The notes under the pieces are model-generated. The model searched no databases and had not been told where the DNA came from. It saw only the letters and a program-made list of their open reading frames with translations. From an uncultured Lachnospiraceae bacterium (GTDB lineage Bacteria > Bacillota > Clostridia > Lachnospirales > Lachnospiraceae): a stretch of 55,951 bases of DNA. The DNA lies in contig CALWLH010000076.1 in assembly GCA_944381475.1 (NCBI GenBank), positions 1-55,951 of the forward strand. The letters run 5' to 3'. Positions 34,747 through 43,736 of the stretch are shown piece after piece. The number at the start of each line of letters is the position of its first letter. The first letter of the stretch is position 1. Both the position numbers and the translations under genes were made by a program.

Positions 34747-35888
34747 GTGCTGACATTCCACGTTCCACTGAGGCGTTCATATAAAAACTGTGTTTTTCTG
34801 CCAAACAGCTTTAAAAGCAGCTTTACCAGGAAAACAGCCGGTATCGCCAGGGACAGCAGGGCAATAATCTGAAGCATCTCCCCGCCTATCCGTGACTGGC
34901 TCTCGGCAACGGTTTTTCCATAACGAAACGCCCACTCAGATAGCGCAGGGATACCCAGCAGCTCCAGGGCAAGAAGCAGATAACGCAGACTCAGCCGCCA
35001 AAAACCCGCAGACCTCCCGTCCCTTCCCGCCACACGGATGTGACAGATCATTTTTCCAGGAGTACGCCCCTTTTTTGCCACTGTGCAGAGCCAGGAAAAA
35101 AGGATGAAGGCTCCGGCCAAAAGATATACATCCCCAAAATCCAGCAGTCCCTCTTCTCTTCCCGTGAGCTTCTGCAGGATGTGGATGCCAAACACCACTC
35201 CGCTGACAATAAGCATGTCCACGGACTCCGCCCAAAGCCTCCGAAACATGGACACATCGCGGCTCTTCTTAGCCGACTCCTCATCCAGCTCCTCCCGCTT
35301 GGGGAGAAAAAACACAAAGGCAGGGGCAAGAATAAAGCCCAGCAGCCCTCCAAGGCTGTTGCAGATCAGGTCGTCCACATCAAAGGTGCGGTAGGGGGCG
35401 GGATAAATCCAGTAGAGGCCTGTGATCTGGGTACACTCATAAAAAAGGCTTAAAAGAAAGCTTAAAACAAGGGTCTGATACCAGGTACGCTTGAAATAAT
35501 AGCGCATGTATACCCCAAAGGGTACGGTGAGGAGCACATTAAAGGCCAGCTGCAGAAAGGTGAAGCTTTTCAAAAAGTCTCCCAGCTCGCTTCTGGTATG
35601 GGGCGCCCCATATTGCCCTACATAGGCAAGGATATTGTTCATGGGGACAACACGCACATGACTCTGCCACCGGGTCCACTCCACCGTATCTGGATCCGGG
35701 AGGGGCAGGATGACCATGAAATAGGCGGTCATCATGTAATACACAAAGGAATAAATCACCAGAACCCGTACCCAGGTGATGGCCCCGTACCGATGGTACT
35801 GGCGCAGGGCAAGGGGGGCCGTGATGATCAGAGCCAGAAAGGGAAACAACAACAGTCCGGTTTTGATAGGAATAAGGAAGTTATCCAT
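34716..35888 (-). CDS. VanZ-like / RDD-domain fusion membrane protein
   Basis: Membrane protein of 390 aa. The N-terminal part is VanZ-like (helices around 10-30 and 40-65, then FDVDDLICNSLGGLLGF, the VanZ signature). The C-terminal part is an RDD domain (RRLWAESVDMLIVSGVVFG, then KKGRTPGKMICHIRVAG). VanZ proteins can lower teicoplanin susceptibility, but most clostridial members have no proven role. The ATG at 35888 follows AAGGAGAGG; an upstream in-frame ATG at 35960 adds 24 residues. The gene's end overlaps GH127 in the opposite direction. Confidence 0.85.
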   Translation of the reverse strand: MDNFLIPIKTGLLLFPFLALIITAPLALRQYHRYGAITWVRVLVIYSFVYYMMTAYFMVILPLPDPDTVEWTRWQSHVRVVPMNNILAYVGQYGAPHTRSELGDFLKSFTFLQLAFNVLLTVPFGVYMRYYFKRTWYQTLVLSFLLSLFYECTQITGLYWIYPAPYRTFDVDDLICNSLGGLLGFILAPAFVFFLPKREELDEESAKKSRDVSMFRRLWAESVDMLIVSGVVFGIHILQKLTGREEGLLDFGDVYLLAGAFILFSWLCTVAKKGRTPGKMICHIRVAGRDGRSAGFWRLSLRYLLLALELLGIPALSEWAFRYGKTVAESQSRIGGEMLQIIALLSLAIPAVFLVKLLLKLFGRKTQFLYERLSGTWNVSTYAVGIHTRI

Positions 35889-36000
35889 CAGATATGTCCT
35901 CTCCTTCACTCGTGCTTCTGCTTCAGCAAGGCAGAGCAGCCAATAAAGGTATCCTACCATTTTCCCGCTTTTTACGCAACTATTATTTACCCTGAAAATC

Positions 36001-36085
36001 CCGCCGCCGGATAGGCGGCATCAATTCAGGTATGCCAAATGCGCCCGCCAGACTTTCATGGTACGGTGGTATGTCCGGCCACCGG
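36001..36085 (-). repeat. 85-bp structured repeat, copy A
   Basis: 78 of 85 positions match copy B (50567-50651), with no gaps. Stems visible on either strand are GCCGCC-GGATA-GGCGGC and GGTGG...CCACC. On the minus strand the copy begins two bases after the T6 tract of the rubrerythrin terminator. Weaker similarity to copy B continues about 20 bases beyond the GC-rich stem. Confidence 0.8.
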
Positions 36086-36087
36086 GC

Positions 36088-36122
36088 AAAAAATACCCCC
36101 ATGGGTACCGGACCCATAGGGG
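36088..36122 (-). terminator. Intrinsic terminator of rubrerythrin
   Basis: Minus strand: CCCC-TATGGGT and ACCCAT-GGGG pair with one bulge around a five-base loop. T6 (36088-36093) follows after a short GTA. It lies about 50 bases after the rubrerythrin stop. Confidence 0.75.
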
Positions 36123-36170
36123 CAAAATGAAGCGCTGTCAATCCGATGGCGAATGCCATCTGGGATAATC

Positions 36171-36713
36171 CTAGTAATTCTCTTCCTTAATCTCGAAAAA
36201 GCTCTGGGGATGTGCGCAGACCGGGCAGATCTCCGGCGCCTTTGTTCCCACAACCACATGTCCGCAGTTGCGGCATTCCCATACCTTTACCTCGCTCTTC
36301 TCAAAGACAGAGGCGGTTTCCACATTCTTTAATAAGGCACGATACCGCTCCTCATGGTGCTTCTCGATGGCAGCCACCATGCGGAATTTCGCGGCCAGCT
36401 CCGGGAATCCCTCCTCATCGGCGGTCTTTGCAAAGCCGTCATACATATCTGTCCACTCGTAGTTCTCTCCCTCGGCAGCAGCCTTAAGATTTACTGCGGT
36501 GTCGCCGATGCCCGAAAGCTCCTTGAGCCAGAGCTTTGCATGCTCCTTCTCGTTGTCAGCGGTTTTTAAAAACAGGGCTGCAATCTGCTCATAGCCCTCC
36601 TTCTTTGCCACTGAAGCAAAAAATGTGTACTTGTTTCTTGCCCCTGATTCCCCCTCAAAGGCGGTGATCAGGTTCTTCTCCGTCTGGGTTCCTGCGTACT
36701 TGTTTGTGCTCAT
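36171..36713 (-). CDS. rbr: Rubrerythrin
   Basis: Non-haem iron peroxidase of 180 aa that protects anaerobes from hydrogen peroxide. The N-terminal four-helix ferritin-like domain carries the di-iron Glu/His motifs ([33 protein letters not shown]). A C-terminal rubredoxin domain has both Cys pairs ([10 protein letters not shown] and [11 protein letters not shown]). The protein is full length. AGGAGG precedes the ATG. It is monocistronic, with a terminator at 36088-36122. Confidence 0.96.
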   Translation of the reverse strand: MSTNKYAGTQTEKNLITAFEGESGARNKYTFFASVAKKEGYEQIAALFLKTADNEKEHAKLWLKELSGIGDTAVNLKAAAEGENYEWTDMYDGFAKTADEEGFPELAAKFRMVAAIEKHHEERYRALLKNVETASVFEKSEVKVWECRNCGHVVVGTKAPEICPVCAHPQSFFEIKEENY

Positions 36714-36891
36714 ATTGCTACCTCCTATATAATTGTCTGCTCCCGGAATACTTCCTTATTCAATATCCCGATGCAATGTTATGCCGGTTATTCCGACAAA
36801 AAACCACATATATTTACTCCCCTTTCTGAACCACTTCCATATTCTTTGGCAGCGCCAGCTTGTGCTCTTTCTCCTGTCTTCACAGAACCTT

Positions 36892-37869
36892 CTACTCGCA
36901 GGGAAACTGCATGTTCCACCGGCTTCTTATTTCATCCAGCAGCTCCATCACCCGCAGGATCTCACTGTGGGGCATCTCCGGACACTGCAGCTGGTGATCT
37001 TCCAGGGCACGGATGCAGGAAAGCACCTCATACTCGTAGCCATTGATCTGCTCCGGCACGCCGGTTCTGGACACCAGGCTTCCATTCAGATCATAGACGC
37101 AGATTTCCTGGCAGTTATTGATATTTTCCACTTCTATATAGCCCCTGCTTCCATAAATCACTCCCAGACGGTTGGTTCTGGCAAGCATATTGCTGTGAAG
37201 GACAGCCATTTTCCCATCCTCAAAGGTCAAAGTGATGCTGTTCACCAGATCCACCCCCTTGGGGGACATGACGGCGCTGGTATTTACCTCCTTTACCTCT
37301 CCCTTTATAAACATGAGGGCAAAATTAATAGGATAAACCCCCAGATCCAGCAGCGCACCCCCTGCCAGGGAAGGCTCTGTAAGCCGCTGTTTTCCAGACA
37401 GCTCATAGCCCAGATTGGCCGTCAGGGAGGAAATCTCTCCGATGATTCCGCTGTCTATAAGCTCCTGAAGCATCCCTCTGCTGGGCATATATCTTGTCCA
37501 CATGGCCTCCGCCAGCAGCAGACCCTTCTGATGGGAAAGCTCCACCAGTTCCCGGGCCTGGGCGGCATTCACCGTAAAGGCCTTTTCCACCAGCACATGC
37601 TTCCCATGCTCCAGGCACAGCTTTGCATGCTGGTAGTGATGGGAGTGGGGCGACGCCACATACACCAGCTCCACCAAGGGGTCCTTCAGCATCTCCTCGT
37701 AGGAGCCGTAGGCCCGCTCATAATCCCAGCGGTCAGCAAAGCTCCTCGCCCGCTCATAATCCCTGGAGGCCACTGCATAGGGTCTGATTTCAGGGATTTC
37801 CGATACAGCCCGTGCCATGCTTTGGGCGATATGTCCCGGAGCCAGAATTGCAAAATTAACTGTTCTCAT
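36892..37869 (-). CDS. Gfo/Idh/MocA-family oxidoreductase
   Basis: NAD(P)-dependent dehydrogenase of 325 aa. N-terminal Rossmann fold (NFAILAPGHIAQSMARAV) and the family motif KHVLVEKAF (the EKP-like motif with Ala in place of Pro), then a C-terminal alpha/beta domain with YPINFALMFIKGEVKEV. It probably oxidises a sugar, inositol or dihydrodiol-type substrate; which one is open. The start at 37869 follows AGGAAGG and gives the expected N-terminus; an upstream in-frame ATG at 37938 adds 23 residues. Confidence 0.9.
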   Translation of the reverse strand: MRTVNFAILAPGHIAQSMARAVSEIPEIRPYAVASRDYERARSFADRWDYERAYGSYEEMLKDPLVELVYVASPHSHHYQHAKLCLEHGKHVLVEKAFTVNAAQARELVELSHQKGLLLAEAMWTRYMPSRGMLQELIDSGIIGEISSLTANLGYELSGKQRLTEPSLAGGALLDLGVYPINFALMFIKGEVKEVNTSAVMSPKGVDLVNSITLTFEDGKMAVLHSNMLARTNRLGVIYGSRGYIEVENINNCQEICVYDLNGSLVSRTGVPEQINGYEYEVLSCIRALEDHQLQCPEMPHSEILRVMELLDEIRSRWNMQFPCE

Positions 37870-38010
37870 CCTTACCTTCCTGTAAAATTTATACCTTAAG
37901 TGATGCCCCAAAGGATATACCTTTTTGTGGGCAAGCATGTTCGTTAGGGGATGCCTTTATAATACAATGTCAGCACCTCAAAGTCAATAACGCGAAGCTT
38001 AGAAAAACCA

Positions 38011-38049
38011 AAAAAGCGGGCGCCAGCTTCTTTTTTTGCTGCGCCCGCT
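38011..38049 (-). terminator. Strong terminator of the second ECF operon
   Basis: Perfect 9-bp stem AGCGGGCGC (38015-38023) / GCGCCCGCT (38041-38049), extended by an inner AGC/GCT pair. On the minus strand it is followed by T5-6. It lies 29 bases after the stop of the membrane partner gene. Confidence 0.85.
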
Positions 38050-38077
38050 CCTTTTGCTGTTTAGCAATCAATTTTCC

Positions 38078-39394
38078 TTAATTCATCTTATCCTCGCCCC
38101 ATCCATCTATTTCATATTGAAGCTCCTGGTCATTCCAATGCATAAAACAAGTAAGCTGGCGCTCCTCTTGGTCAATGAGGGCAAGAATTGCCATGGAACA
38201 ATTAATACCGCTGTCATCGGAAGACGGCGCATAGGTGACGCGGAGAAGCTGTCCCTGAAAATTATCCTTAAAGCTCATTATACACTGGTATACGGCCCCC
38301 ATAATCTGATACACGCCCTCTCTCTCGTCACAGTGAAACGCAAAACCACCTGCTAGAATGCCTCCCTTTTCCAGCACCCTGGCCTCCGGCATAAACAGAT
38401 CTGAAATCCTCCACTCTCCGTCATAGGTCACACACCAGTAAACAAGGGTGGAATACCATCTGTTTCCAAAGGAAGAGGACATATATATGGAGATTACCCC
38501 GTTTTTTTCAGAAATCTGAATTCCGCCCGTTTTTAGCACGGTTTCCTGCGGAACAGAGGAAACCGTCACCGATCCAAAATCTCCCTCCTTTACCAGCAGC
38601 TCCAGGTCTGCTTCGGCGCAAAAGCCCGTATCCGGCTGGAAAAAAAGGATCCGGTCCTCATCCTGCCAGCTGATCAGGCTCAGCCCCGGATATTCCAGAG
38701 CCTTCCAGGTGCCCTCACTCATTTCAAATATGACAAGATACGCATAAGCGCCGCTGTCTGCGGAGTCCTGACGTCCTACAAACAGCACCTCATTCACCCC
38801 ATCTCCCGTCAGATCCCTGCCTCTGGCTTCCATCTCATAGCACACAGTCACATCCCCCAGATACAGGGTTTTGCGGCTGCCAAAGAACAGATAGGCATGT
38901 CCCTCATGTACATAGATCCGATCCGTTGTGCCATCCCCGTCATAATCCGCCGCCGGGCAGAGCTTCCCGTAGCTTTCCACAGCATCCGCAAACCCGGTGT
39001 AGGCCCACAGGCCTTCCTTCTCTTTCTTTGTCTGGAGATCGTTAAATTCCTTCCAGGCCAGCTCCATCCAATCCTCTGACATATCGGATACTGTCTCATC
39101 ATTCTCGGATGAGCTATCCGCTGCTGAATGCTCCTCTGTGACCGGGATCATCTCATCCGAGCCGGAACCTCCCGGATTGTCCCCCGCCGCATTTTTCACA
39201 AGCTGAACTGTAGCCGCCAATAGAAGCACAGAAACGCACAGCAGTACAGCTGCGATATCCGCATATCGAAGCCAGTGGCTTCTGACCGTCTTTCGTTTTA
39301 CTTCTCCATTTCTGATCTTTAACGCCTCATCCATATGCCGCCAGCTGATTTCGCCAAGCGCCTGCGCCAGCTTTTCACCCTTAACCCCGCTCAT
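38078..39394 (-). CDS. Membrane-anchored partner of an ECF sigma factor, FG-GAP/VCBS-like external domain
   Basis: Protein of 438 aa: cytoplasmic N-terminus of about 42 residues, one transmembrane helix (IAAVLLCVSVLLLAATVQLV), an acidic linker, and a large external domain. That domain holds calcium-loop-like repeats DYDGDGTTDRIYV and DLTGDGVNEVLFV, as in VCBS/FG-GAP propeller repeats. The start overlaps the sigma-factor gene by 14 bases, the usual coupling of sigma and anti-sigma genes. It is therefore a likely anti-sigma factor or sensor, but no known anti-sigma fold is visible. A second, unrelated sigma/membrane-partner pair lies at 11.6-13.8 kb. Confidence 0.7.
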   Translation of the reverse strand: MSGVKGEKLAQALGEISWRHMDEALKIRNGEVKRKTVRSHWLRYADIAAVLLCVSVLLLAATVQLVKNAAGDNPGGSGSDEMIPVTEEHSAADSSSENDETVSDMSEDWMELAWKEFNDLQTKKEKEGLWAYTGFADAVESYGKLCPAADYDGDGTTDRIYVHEGHAYLFFGSRKTLYLGDVTVCYEMEARGRDLTGDGVNEVLFVGRQDSADSGAYAYLVIFEMSEGTWKALEYPGLSLISWQDEDRILFFQPDTGFCAEADLELLVKEGDFGSVTVSSVPQETVLKTGGIQISEKNGVISIYMSSSFGNRWYSTLVYWCVTYDGEWRISDLFMPEARVLEKGGILAGGFAFHCDEREGVYQIMGAVYQCIMSFKDNFQGQLLRVTYAPSSDDSGINCSMAILALIDQEERQLTCFMHWNDQELQYEIDGWGEDKMN

Positions 39395-39962
39395 CGTATC
39401 CCTCCTCTTCCAGATATTTTTTCAGCTTCTTTCTTGTCCGAGACAGGCGGATGGACACATTATTGACGCTCATTCCCAGGACCTCAGAAATCCTCTTCAC
39501 CGAATCTCCCATCCAATATCGGTAAATAAATGCCAGTCTGCTTTTTTGATCCAATGTATCTAAAAATGCATCAATGGCCTGCCCCAGCTGCCGGAGAGCT
39601 ACCTGCTCCTCCAAAGACTGGTCCGGTATGCAGTTTTCCAGCTCCTCCAGAGCCACAAAAAGGCCATCCCTCCTCTTTGCATGGGCGTTCCGAAATCTGG
39701 TCAGAGAAATATTCCTTGCAATGGAGCAGACATAGTGAATCAATGATTCCGGCTTCGTAGGGGGAATAGTATTCCAAACTCCCAGATAGGTATCGTTTAC
39801 ACACTCCGAGGCATCCTCCGGATTGTTTAAAATATTATAGGAGACCTGAAACAGCAGCCGCCCATACTTTTCCTCCAGTGCAGAAATTGCATTCTGAGAG
39901 CGCTTAAAAAACAAGTCGATAATCTCCCCATCCTCTGTATTTCCAGCCATGTATTTCTTCAT
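39381..39962 (-). CDS. ECF-type RNA polymerase sigma factor (second)
   Basis: Protein of about 193 aa. Region 2 (LFQVSYNILNNPEDASECVNDTYLGVWNTIPP) and region 4 (YWMGDSVKRISEVLGMSVNNVSIRLSRTRKKLKKYL) are clear, with no other sigma regions. The ATG at 39962 lies just behind GGGGAGGAGG; another ATG four codons on (39950) has better spacing, and an in-frame codon at 40016 is too early. It is coupled to the membrane partner gene by a 14-base overlap. Confidence 0.88.
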   Translation of the reverse strand: MKKYMAGNTEDGEIIDLFFKRSQNAISALEEKYGRLLFQVSYNILNNPEDASECVNDTYLGVWNTIPPTKPESLIHYVCSIARNISLTRFRNAHAKRRDGLFVALEELENCIPDQSLEEQVALRQLGQAIDAFLDTLDQKSRLAFIYRYWMGDSVKRISEVLGMSVNNVSIRLSRTRKKLKKYLEEEGYDERG

Positions 39963-40080
39963 CCTCCTCCCCTGTATCATGACGGCAAAGATCTTTGACC
40001 CCAGCATTGCCACCATATATGCTTCTAATTATAAAGTAACGGTTTCAGAAAAAATCTTTCAGCATCGGACAGGAAAACTT

Positions 40081-40220
40081 ATCGATCGAGTAGGGAAAAG
40101 AACCCCCTACTCGATTTGCGATGTCGCACAGCTCGCAGTAAAGCTGCTCGCTGTACTTGCCCATCAAATGTCCGCTCATGCAAGCATGGCGGCCGCTTGA
40201 TGGGCTTATCGCACAAAAAA
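40081..40220 (-). repeat. Terminator-adjacent structured repeat, copy 3
   Basis: 140 bases starting, on the minus strand, directly after T6 of the CotH terminator with GTGCGATAAGCCC. Stems include GCCCATCAA/TTGATGGGC (9 bp, long range), CATGC-TT-GCATG, GCGA-CA-TCGC and a closing 11-bp hairpin ATCGAGTAGGG/CCCTACTCGAT. Stem order is the same as in copies 1 and 2, although the sequence is largely different. Confidence 0.65.
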
Positions 40221-40256
40221 GCTTCACTGGGAAAATTTTCCGGGTGAAGCTTTTTT
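40215..40256. terminator. Bidirectional terminator after the CotH-family gene
   Basis: Stem GCTTCAC (40221-40227) / GTGAAGC (40244-40250), with A6 before and T6 after, so it works on both strands. On the minus strand it ends the CotH-family gene. Confidence 0.85.
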
Positions 40257-40342
40257 ATAGTATCTAGCCATCTGCGTATCAGCGGCCGCAGACCGCTTTT
40301 TGGTTCAAATGCCACGTATTATATTTATGGTTCGTTTGTGCG

Positions 40343-42352
40343 TCAGCCCAGAATTCTCTCGCAATAGCTGATCATCCGGTCAATATAATTTTCTCTTTGC
40401 AAGAGGAAATCCCTGATACACTGGATGCTGGCGTAGCCCCCGCTCACCGCCTCCCAGGTGGAGCCTGTTCCGGGGTAGCGGTCAAAAAACTGGTCATAGA
40501 GAGGCGCGTAGATGTCCTCAAATTCCTGAAGCCTGTCAAGGGCCGCGGACTGCTCAAAAATTCCCTCAGACAAACCGGAAAGCCTGTCATAAAATGCCTC
40601 CCGGAAGTTCTCATTGGTCATCAGATACGCAAAGCACAGCACCGCCGGATTATCCGTATCCATGTCCAGAAGACCATTGGGCTTGTAATTGTCCTCCCGG
40701 ATGGTGTTGACGCTGGCATCGCTGCTGCCGCTGACGCCCCCAAATTCCATATCATAGAACATGAACCGCCAGCGTCCGTCCCCATAAGGATTTTCGCTGT
40801 CAGTGGTAAGGGTTTTCCACATGGACCAGTTCTTGCCGGGCCAGTCCCACTTGTTGTTGATCCAGCACTGCACTGCAAAATAGTCCATGACAGAGTCCGG
40901 GTCAACCAGCTTCACAAACTCCTCATAATCCTCCTGAGCGCTTAAATCCTGGTGACTGCCGAAAAAGTCAATCAGCTCCTGAAAATAATAGTCCTCATCT
41001 TCACCTTCCGGGATATCCCCCACGTCCAGCTTATCTCCCATCTCGTAGGTCTCCGCATCCCCCTTCTAGACCACCACGTCCTCCTCTCCAACCCCGTGGA
41101 TATCCTCAAAATAATCGTCGGAGTAATCCTCCTCCAGCACATAGAGCCCCCAGTATTCACCGTTCAGGTACACCACGCAGGGCCGGGACTGCTTTGCCTC
41201 ACAGGCGGTATCCTCCAGAAAGGACTGCCAGAAGGTATCGTTAAACTTCGATGTAAAGGTGCAGTTTCCTCCTGCCCTGAGCACAAGGGTTTTGAACTTG
41301 TCCATCACCTCGCCATTGTCATTGACATAGTCCTCGCCAAAGAAGGGATAGCGAAAATTGTTGTCCCCATAATCCCTCCTGGCATAGAGGCGGAAACCCT
41401 TTTGCAGATCCGAGCGGGAGTAATTGCCCTGTACGCGAATACCGCAGTCCTGCGTCAGCACCGGCACGGCCTCCTCCTCGGAAAACTCGAACACCGTAAT
41501 GGTCGCTTCTCTTTCCCACTCTCTTCCCCGCTGCTTATAGTTGGCGTCCAGATCCCTGGCGGTCTCCCCATCGGTGACGCGCTTCTCCTCCTGAAGATAC
41601 TCCTCCAGCGCCTCTTCAAAAATTTCCCCCTTTACATAAATCCCCCGCTGGCTGTCAAACAAATCATCATAGTCCATGGAGATGCTGATCACCGCAAGGG
41701 TGGTTCCTGCCGCCTCACAGCTTTCTGCAATCCCCTGTATATGCTCCTGTGCTGTGCCGATAAAATAGGTAGCCGCTGTTTCTCCAGCGAAACTGCCGTC
41801 TTCCATTTTTATCGCCGCCCGGATCACCGTACACTTGTCAACCGCATCATCCTCCGGGGCGGAAATCTCACAGATAAATCCGTCGCGGCTGCTGTTGGGC
41901 CTGTTAAAGTTTCCCGAAATCAGCACCGGATCCACCGCGGAAACCACATTTTCATCACCCTCCCTGCTGGTGATTTTCAAAGGTTCCGTATATATCACTG
42001 CCGTATCGCTGTCTGCAGGGTCACTGCCGTCGGTGGTGTAATAGATTTCACCCTCCCCGCAGGTCATCTCCAGCTCAAATTCCTCCGGGTAAATGCCGCT
42101 GGCCCTAGAGAGGGTGATACCCGCCTCCTGAGAAATATCTCCCGAAGCATCCTCTAAGGTTTCCGCAATAGTTTCTTCTCCGGAGGTTTCCGGGGCTGTC
42201 TCTTCCCCAGATGATTCCAAAAGCTCTGGGGCCGACGAAGCTGCCGTTCCATCCACGAAAGCGTCCTGGGATGACCTGGCGCAGGAGGCTGCTGTCAGGG
42301 CCGCAAGAACAAGAGCTGTAATCCTTATAATCCGGTAATTTTTCTTTCTCAT
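40343..42352 (-). pseudogene. CotH-family lipoprotein, interrupted by an in-frame TAG
   Basis: One frame of 670 codons is broken only by TAG at 41066-41068. The 5' part has a lipobox (LTAASC), a Glu/Thr/Ser linker, a chitobiase-like FN3 segment (GIYPEEFELEMTCGEGEIYYTTDGSDP) and the CotH kinase-like domain (CGIRVQGNYSRSDLQKGFRLYAR, then FNDTFWQSF and YLNGEYWGLYVLEEDYSDDYF). After the TAG the same frame continues KGDAETYE and on to the C-terminus (WRFMFYDMEFGG, the DxE-type active-site strand), ending at 40343. The 3' part lacks a signal and cannot act alone. Start at 42352 follows GGAGG. CotH proteins phosphorylate spore-coat or surface proteins in spore formers. Confidence 0.78.
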
Positions 42353-42481
42353 AACATCCTCCATTCTCATCTTTTTGAAGTGCCCGCCTCTTTACCAATA
42401 AGTCTGAGCCGGGCTGGCTTGTGCAGAATAATCCAGCAGGCTGGCTTGTGCCGGATTTCTGCGATACCGCACAGCTGGCAG

Positions 42482-42625
42482 ATCGGATAGGGGAAGATTC
42501 CTTCCCCCTACCCGATCACCGCGATACCTCGCTCATCTCGCGGCATTGCCGCTCGATGACCGTTGCCCGTCGGATGCCCGCTCGTGCAAACACAGCGGTC
42601 ACCCTCCGGGCGTATCGCGCAAAAA
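42482..42625 (-). repeat. Terminator-adjacent structured repeat, copy 1
   Basis: 144 bases, 97% identical (four substitutions, no gaps) to copy 2 (51797-51940). Reading the minus strand from the T5 tract: GCGCGATACGCCC, hairpin CGCCC-GGA-GGGCG, hairpin GTGC-TT-GCAC, hairpin CGGCA-A-TGCCG, stem GCGA/TCGC and a closing hairpin of ATCGGGTAGGGG with CCCCTATCCGAT. ORFs through it are frame artefacts. Confidence 0.85.
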
Positions 42626-42656
42626 CTGCCCATATAATACATTCATTATAGGGCAG
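42621..42656 (-). terminator. Intrinsic terminator directly before repeat copy 1
   Basis: CTGCCC-A-TATAAT / ATTATA-GGGCAG (42626-42656) forms a 12-pair stem with one unpaired A and a six-base loop. On the minus strand T5 follows and leads into the repeat. It lies 147 bases after the LUD gene stop; 42657-42802 holds nothing else visible. Confidence 0.75.
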
Positions 42657-42802
42657 TCCGGAGGATTTATCAATCACACACTTTGTATATCGGATAGGGC
42701 GCATACCTCAAAAGTCTGACCCGAATTATAACAAGGGGAGGTTCTTTCGTATTTCTAAATATTTCTATTTCATTTGTATTTCATTGCACAAATCACGAAT
42801 CG

Positions 42803-43414
42803 CTAATACCCCAGGCTTTCATGAATCAACACCACCTCAAATTCCCCTGTCATGGGTTTTCCCCACAGAACCGAAAGCCCCCTGCATATCCGCTCCGGGC
42901 TCTTGCAGTTATAACAGCGATCCGCTTTTAATGCGCAGGGAGTTTTTGCCCCTACTCTTTTTGCATTCAATGGGGCCGCCACATTTCTTGCCCGGAATAA
43001 TGCCCGCTCATAATCCTTTTCCAGCTTATTTTCACCAACGACCAGATACACCTTCTGATGTCCGTAAAATATGGAGGCAATCCGGTTGCAGTTTCCATCG
43101 ATGTTGATGATCTCTCCGTTTTCTGAAATTCCGTTTACCGAAGATATGTAAATGGCGGCGGCATTTGCTTTTTCACGAATTTCACGGTCTGTTTTCCCTG
43201 CCGGTATTCTGTGATGCCAGAACACCTGATTATGCCTTTCCAGCAGCTCATAAAGCCCCATTTCCTGAAGGGTCATGGAGCCCCCAAAACCAACCGTCTG
43301 ATTGTCGATCTCAGAATCCAGATAACTGGCCGCCTCAGAAGCAGTTTCAAAGCAGCGGACTGTATATCCTAATGAGATCAGGTTTTTCTCCAATATATCA
43401 AAGCTTTTTTTCAT
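42803..43414 (-). CDS. LUD-domain (LutC/DUF162-like) protein with C-terminal Cys cluster
   Basis: Protein of 203 aa with the LUD fold (QTVGFGGSMTLQEMGLYELL...VNGISENGEIINIDGNCNRIASIFYGHQKVYLVVGENKL). The C-terminus has four Cys as C-X6-C-X2-C-X6-C (CALKADRCYNCKSPERIC), compatible with a metal or iron-sulfur site. Relatives take part in lactate oxidation (LutABC), but lutA and lutB are not here, so a solitary redox or acyl-transfer role is possible. Start at 43414 follows AGAGGA; an upstream in-frame ATG at 43450 adds 12 residues. A perfect dyad lies in its promoter region. Confidence 0.85.
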   Translation of the reverse strand: MKKSFDILEKNLISLGYTVRCFETASEAASYLDSEIDNQTVGFGGSMTLQEMGLYELLERHNQVFWHHRIPAGKTDREIREKANAAAIYISSVNGISENGEIINIDGNCNRIASIFYGHQKVYLVVGENKLEKDYERALFRARNVAAPLNAKRVGAKTPCALKADRCYNCKSPERICRGLSVLWGKPMTGEFEVVLIHESLGY

Positions 43415-43460
43415 GCTTTCCTCTTTCTGACGCATGCGCTGCGTCATCATGGTAGATTTG

Positions 43461-43480
43461 AAAGTTTACTATCAAACTTT
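43461..43480. promoter_or_regulatory. Perfect 7-bp dyad upstream of the LUD gene
   Basis: AAAGTTT (43461-43467) N6 AAACTTT (43474-43480), centred about 57 bases before the LUD ATG. It is a likely operator. The rest of 43481-43736, between the LUD gene and jetD, shows no gene. Confidence 0.5.
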
Positions 43481-43736
43481 TCCTCCCCTGCATATATGCG
43501 GCGTTTTCTTCTAAATCCGCGCCCAATCTGCTTCACGCAGACTGCGGATAAATAATCTGTCTGTTTTTAGTTTCATATGTTCGTCCTCTACAAAATATAA
43601 TCTGCAGCTTACACTGCTGCAGGCAAACCTAACTGTAAGGTTCTGATTATGAAGGATTTAGATCATTTATAGCTGATGTAGTATCCGTTCTGCTTTAACC
43701 TCCTCTTTAACAGCTGCCGGAAGAATGCATTCTGCC

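Noticed and set aside
14292-41068. TAG recoding as pyrrolysine or general amber suppression
   Set aside because: No pyrrolysine genes or CUA tRNA in the window, and TAG is the normal stop of several genes here. Two isolated nonsense changes are simpler.
42516-42704. Minus-strand ORF through repeat copy 1 (and its equal at 51831-52043, 40045-40227 and 6774-6977)
   Set aside because: They run through the structured repeat and its terminator, share residues such as FCAI only because the DNA repeat is conserved, and have no ribosome sites. They are artefacts of the repeat.
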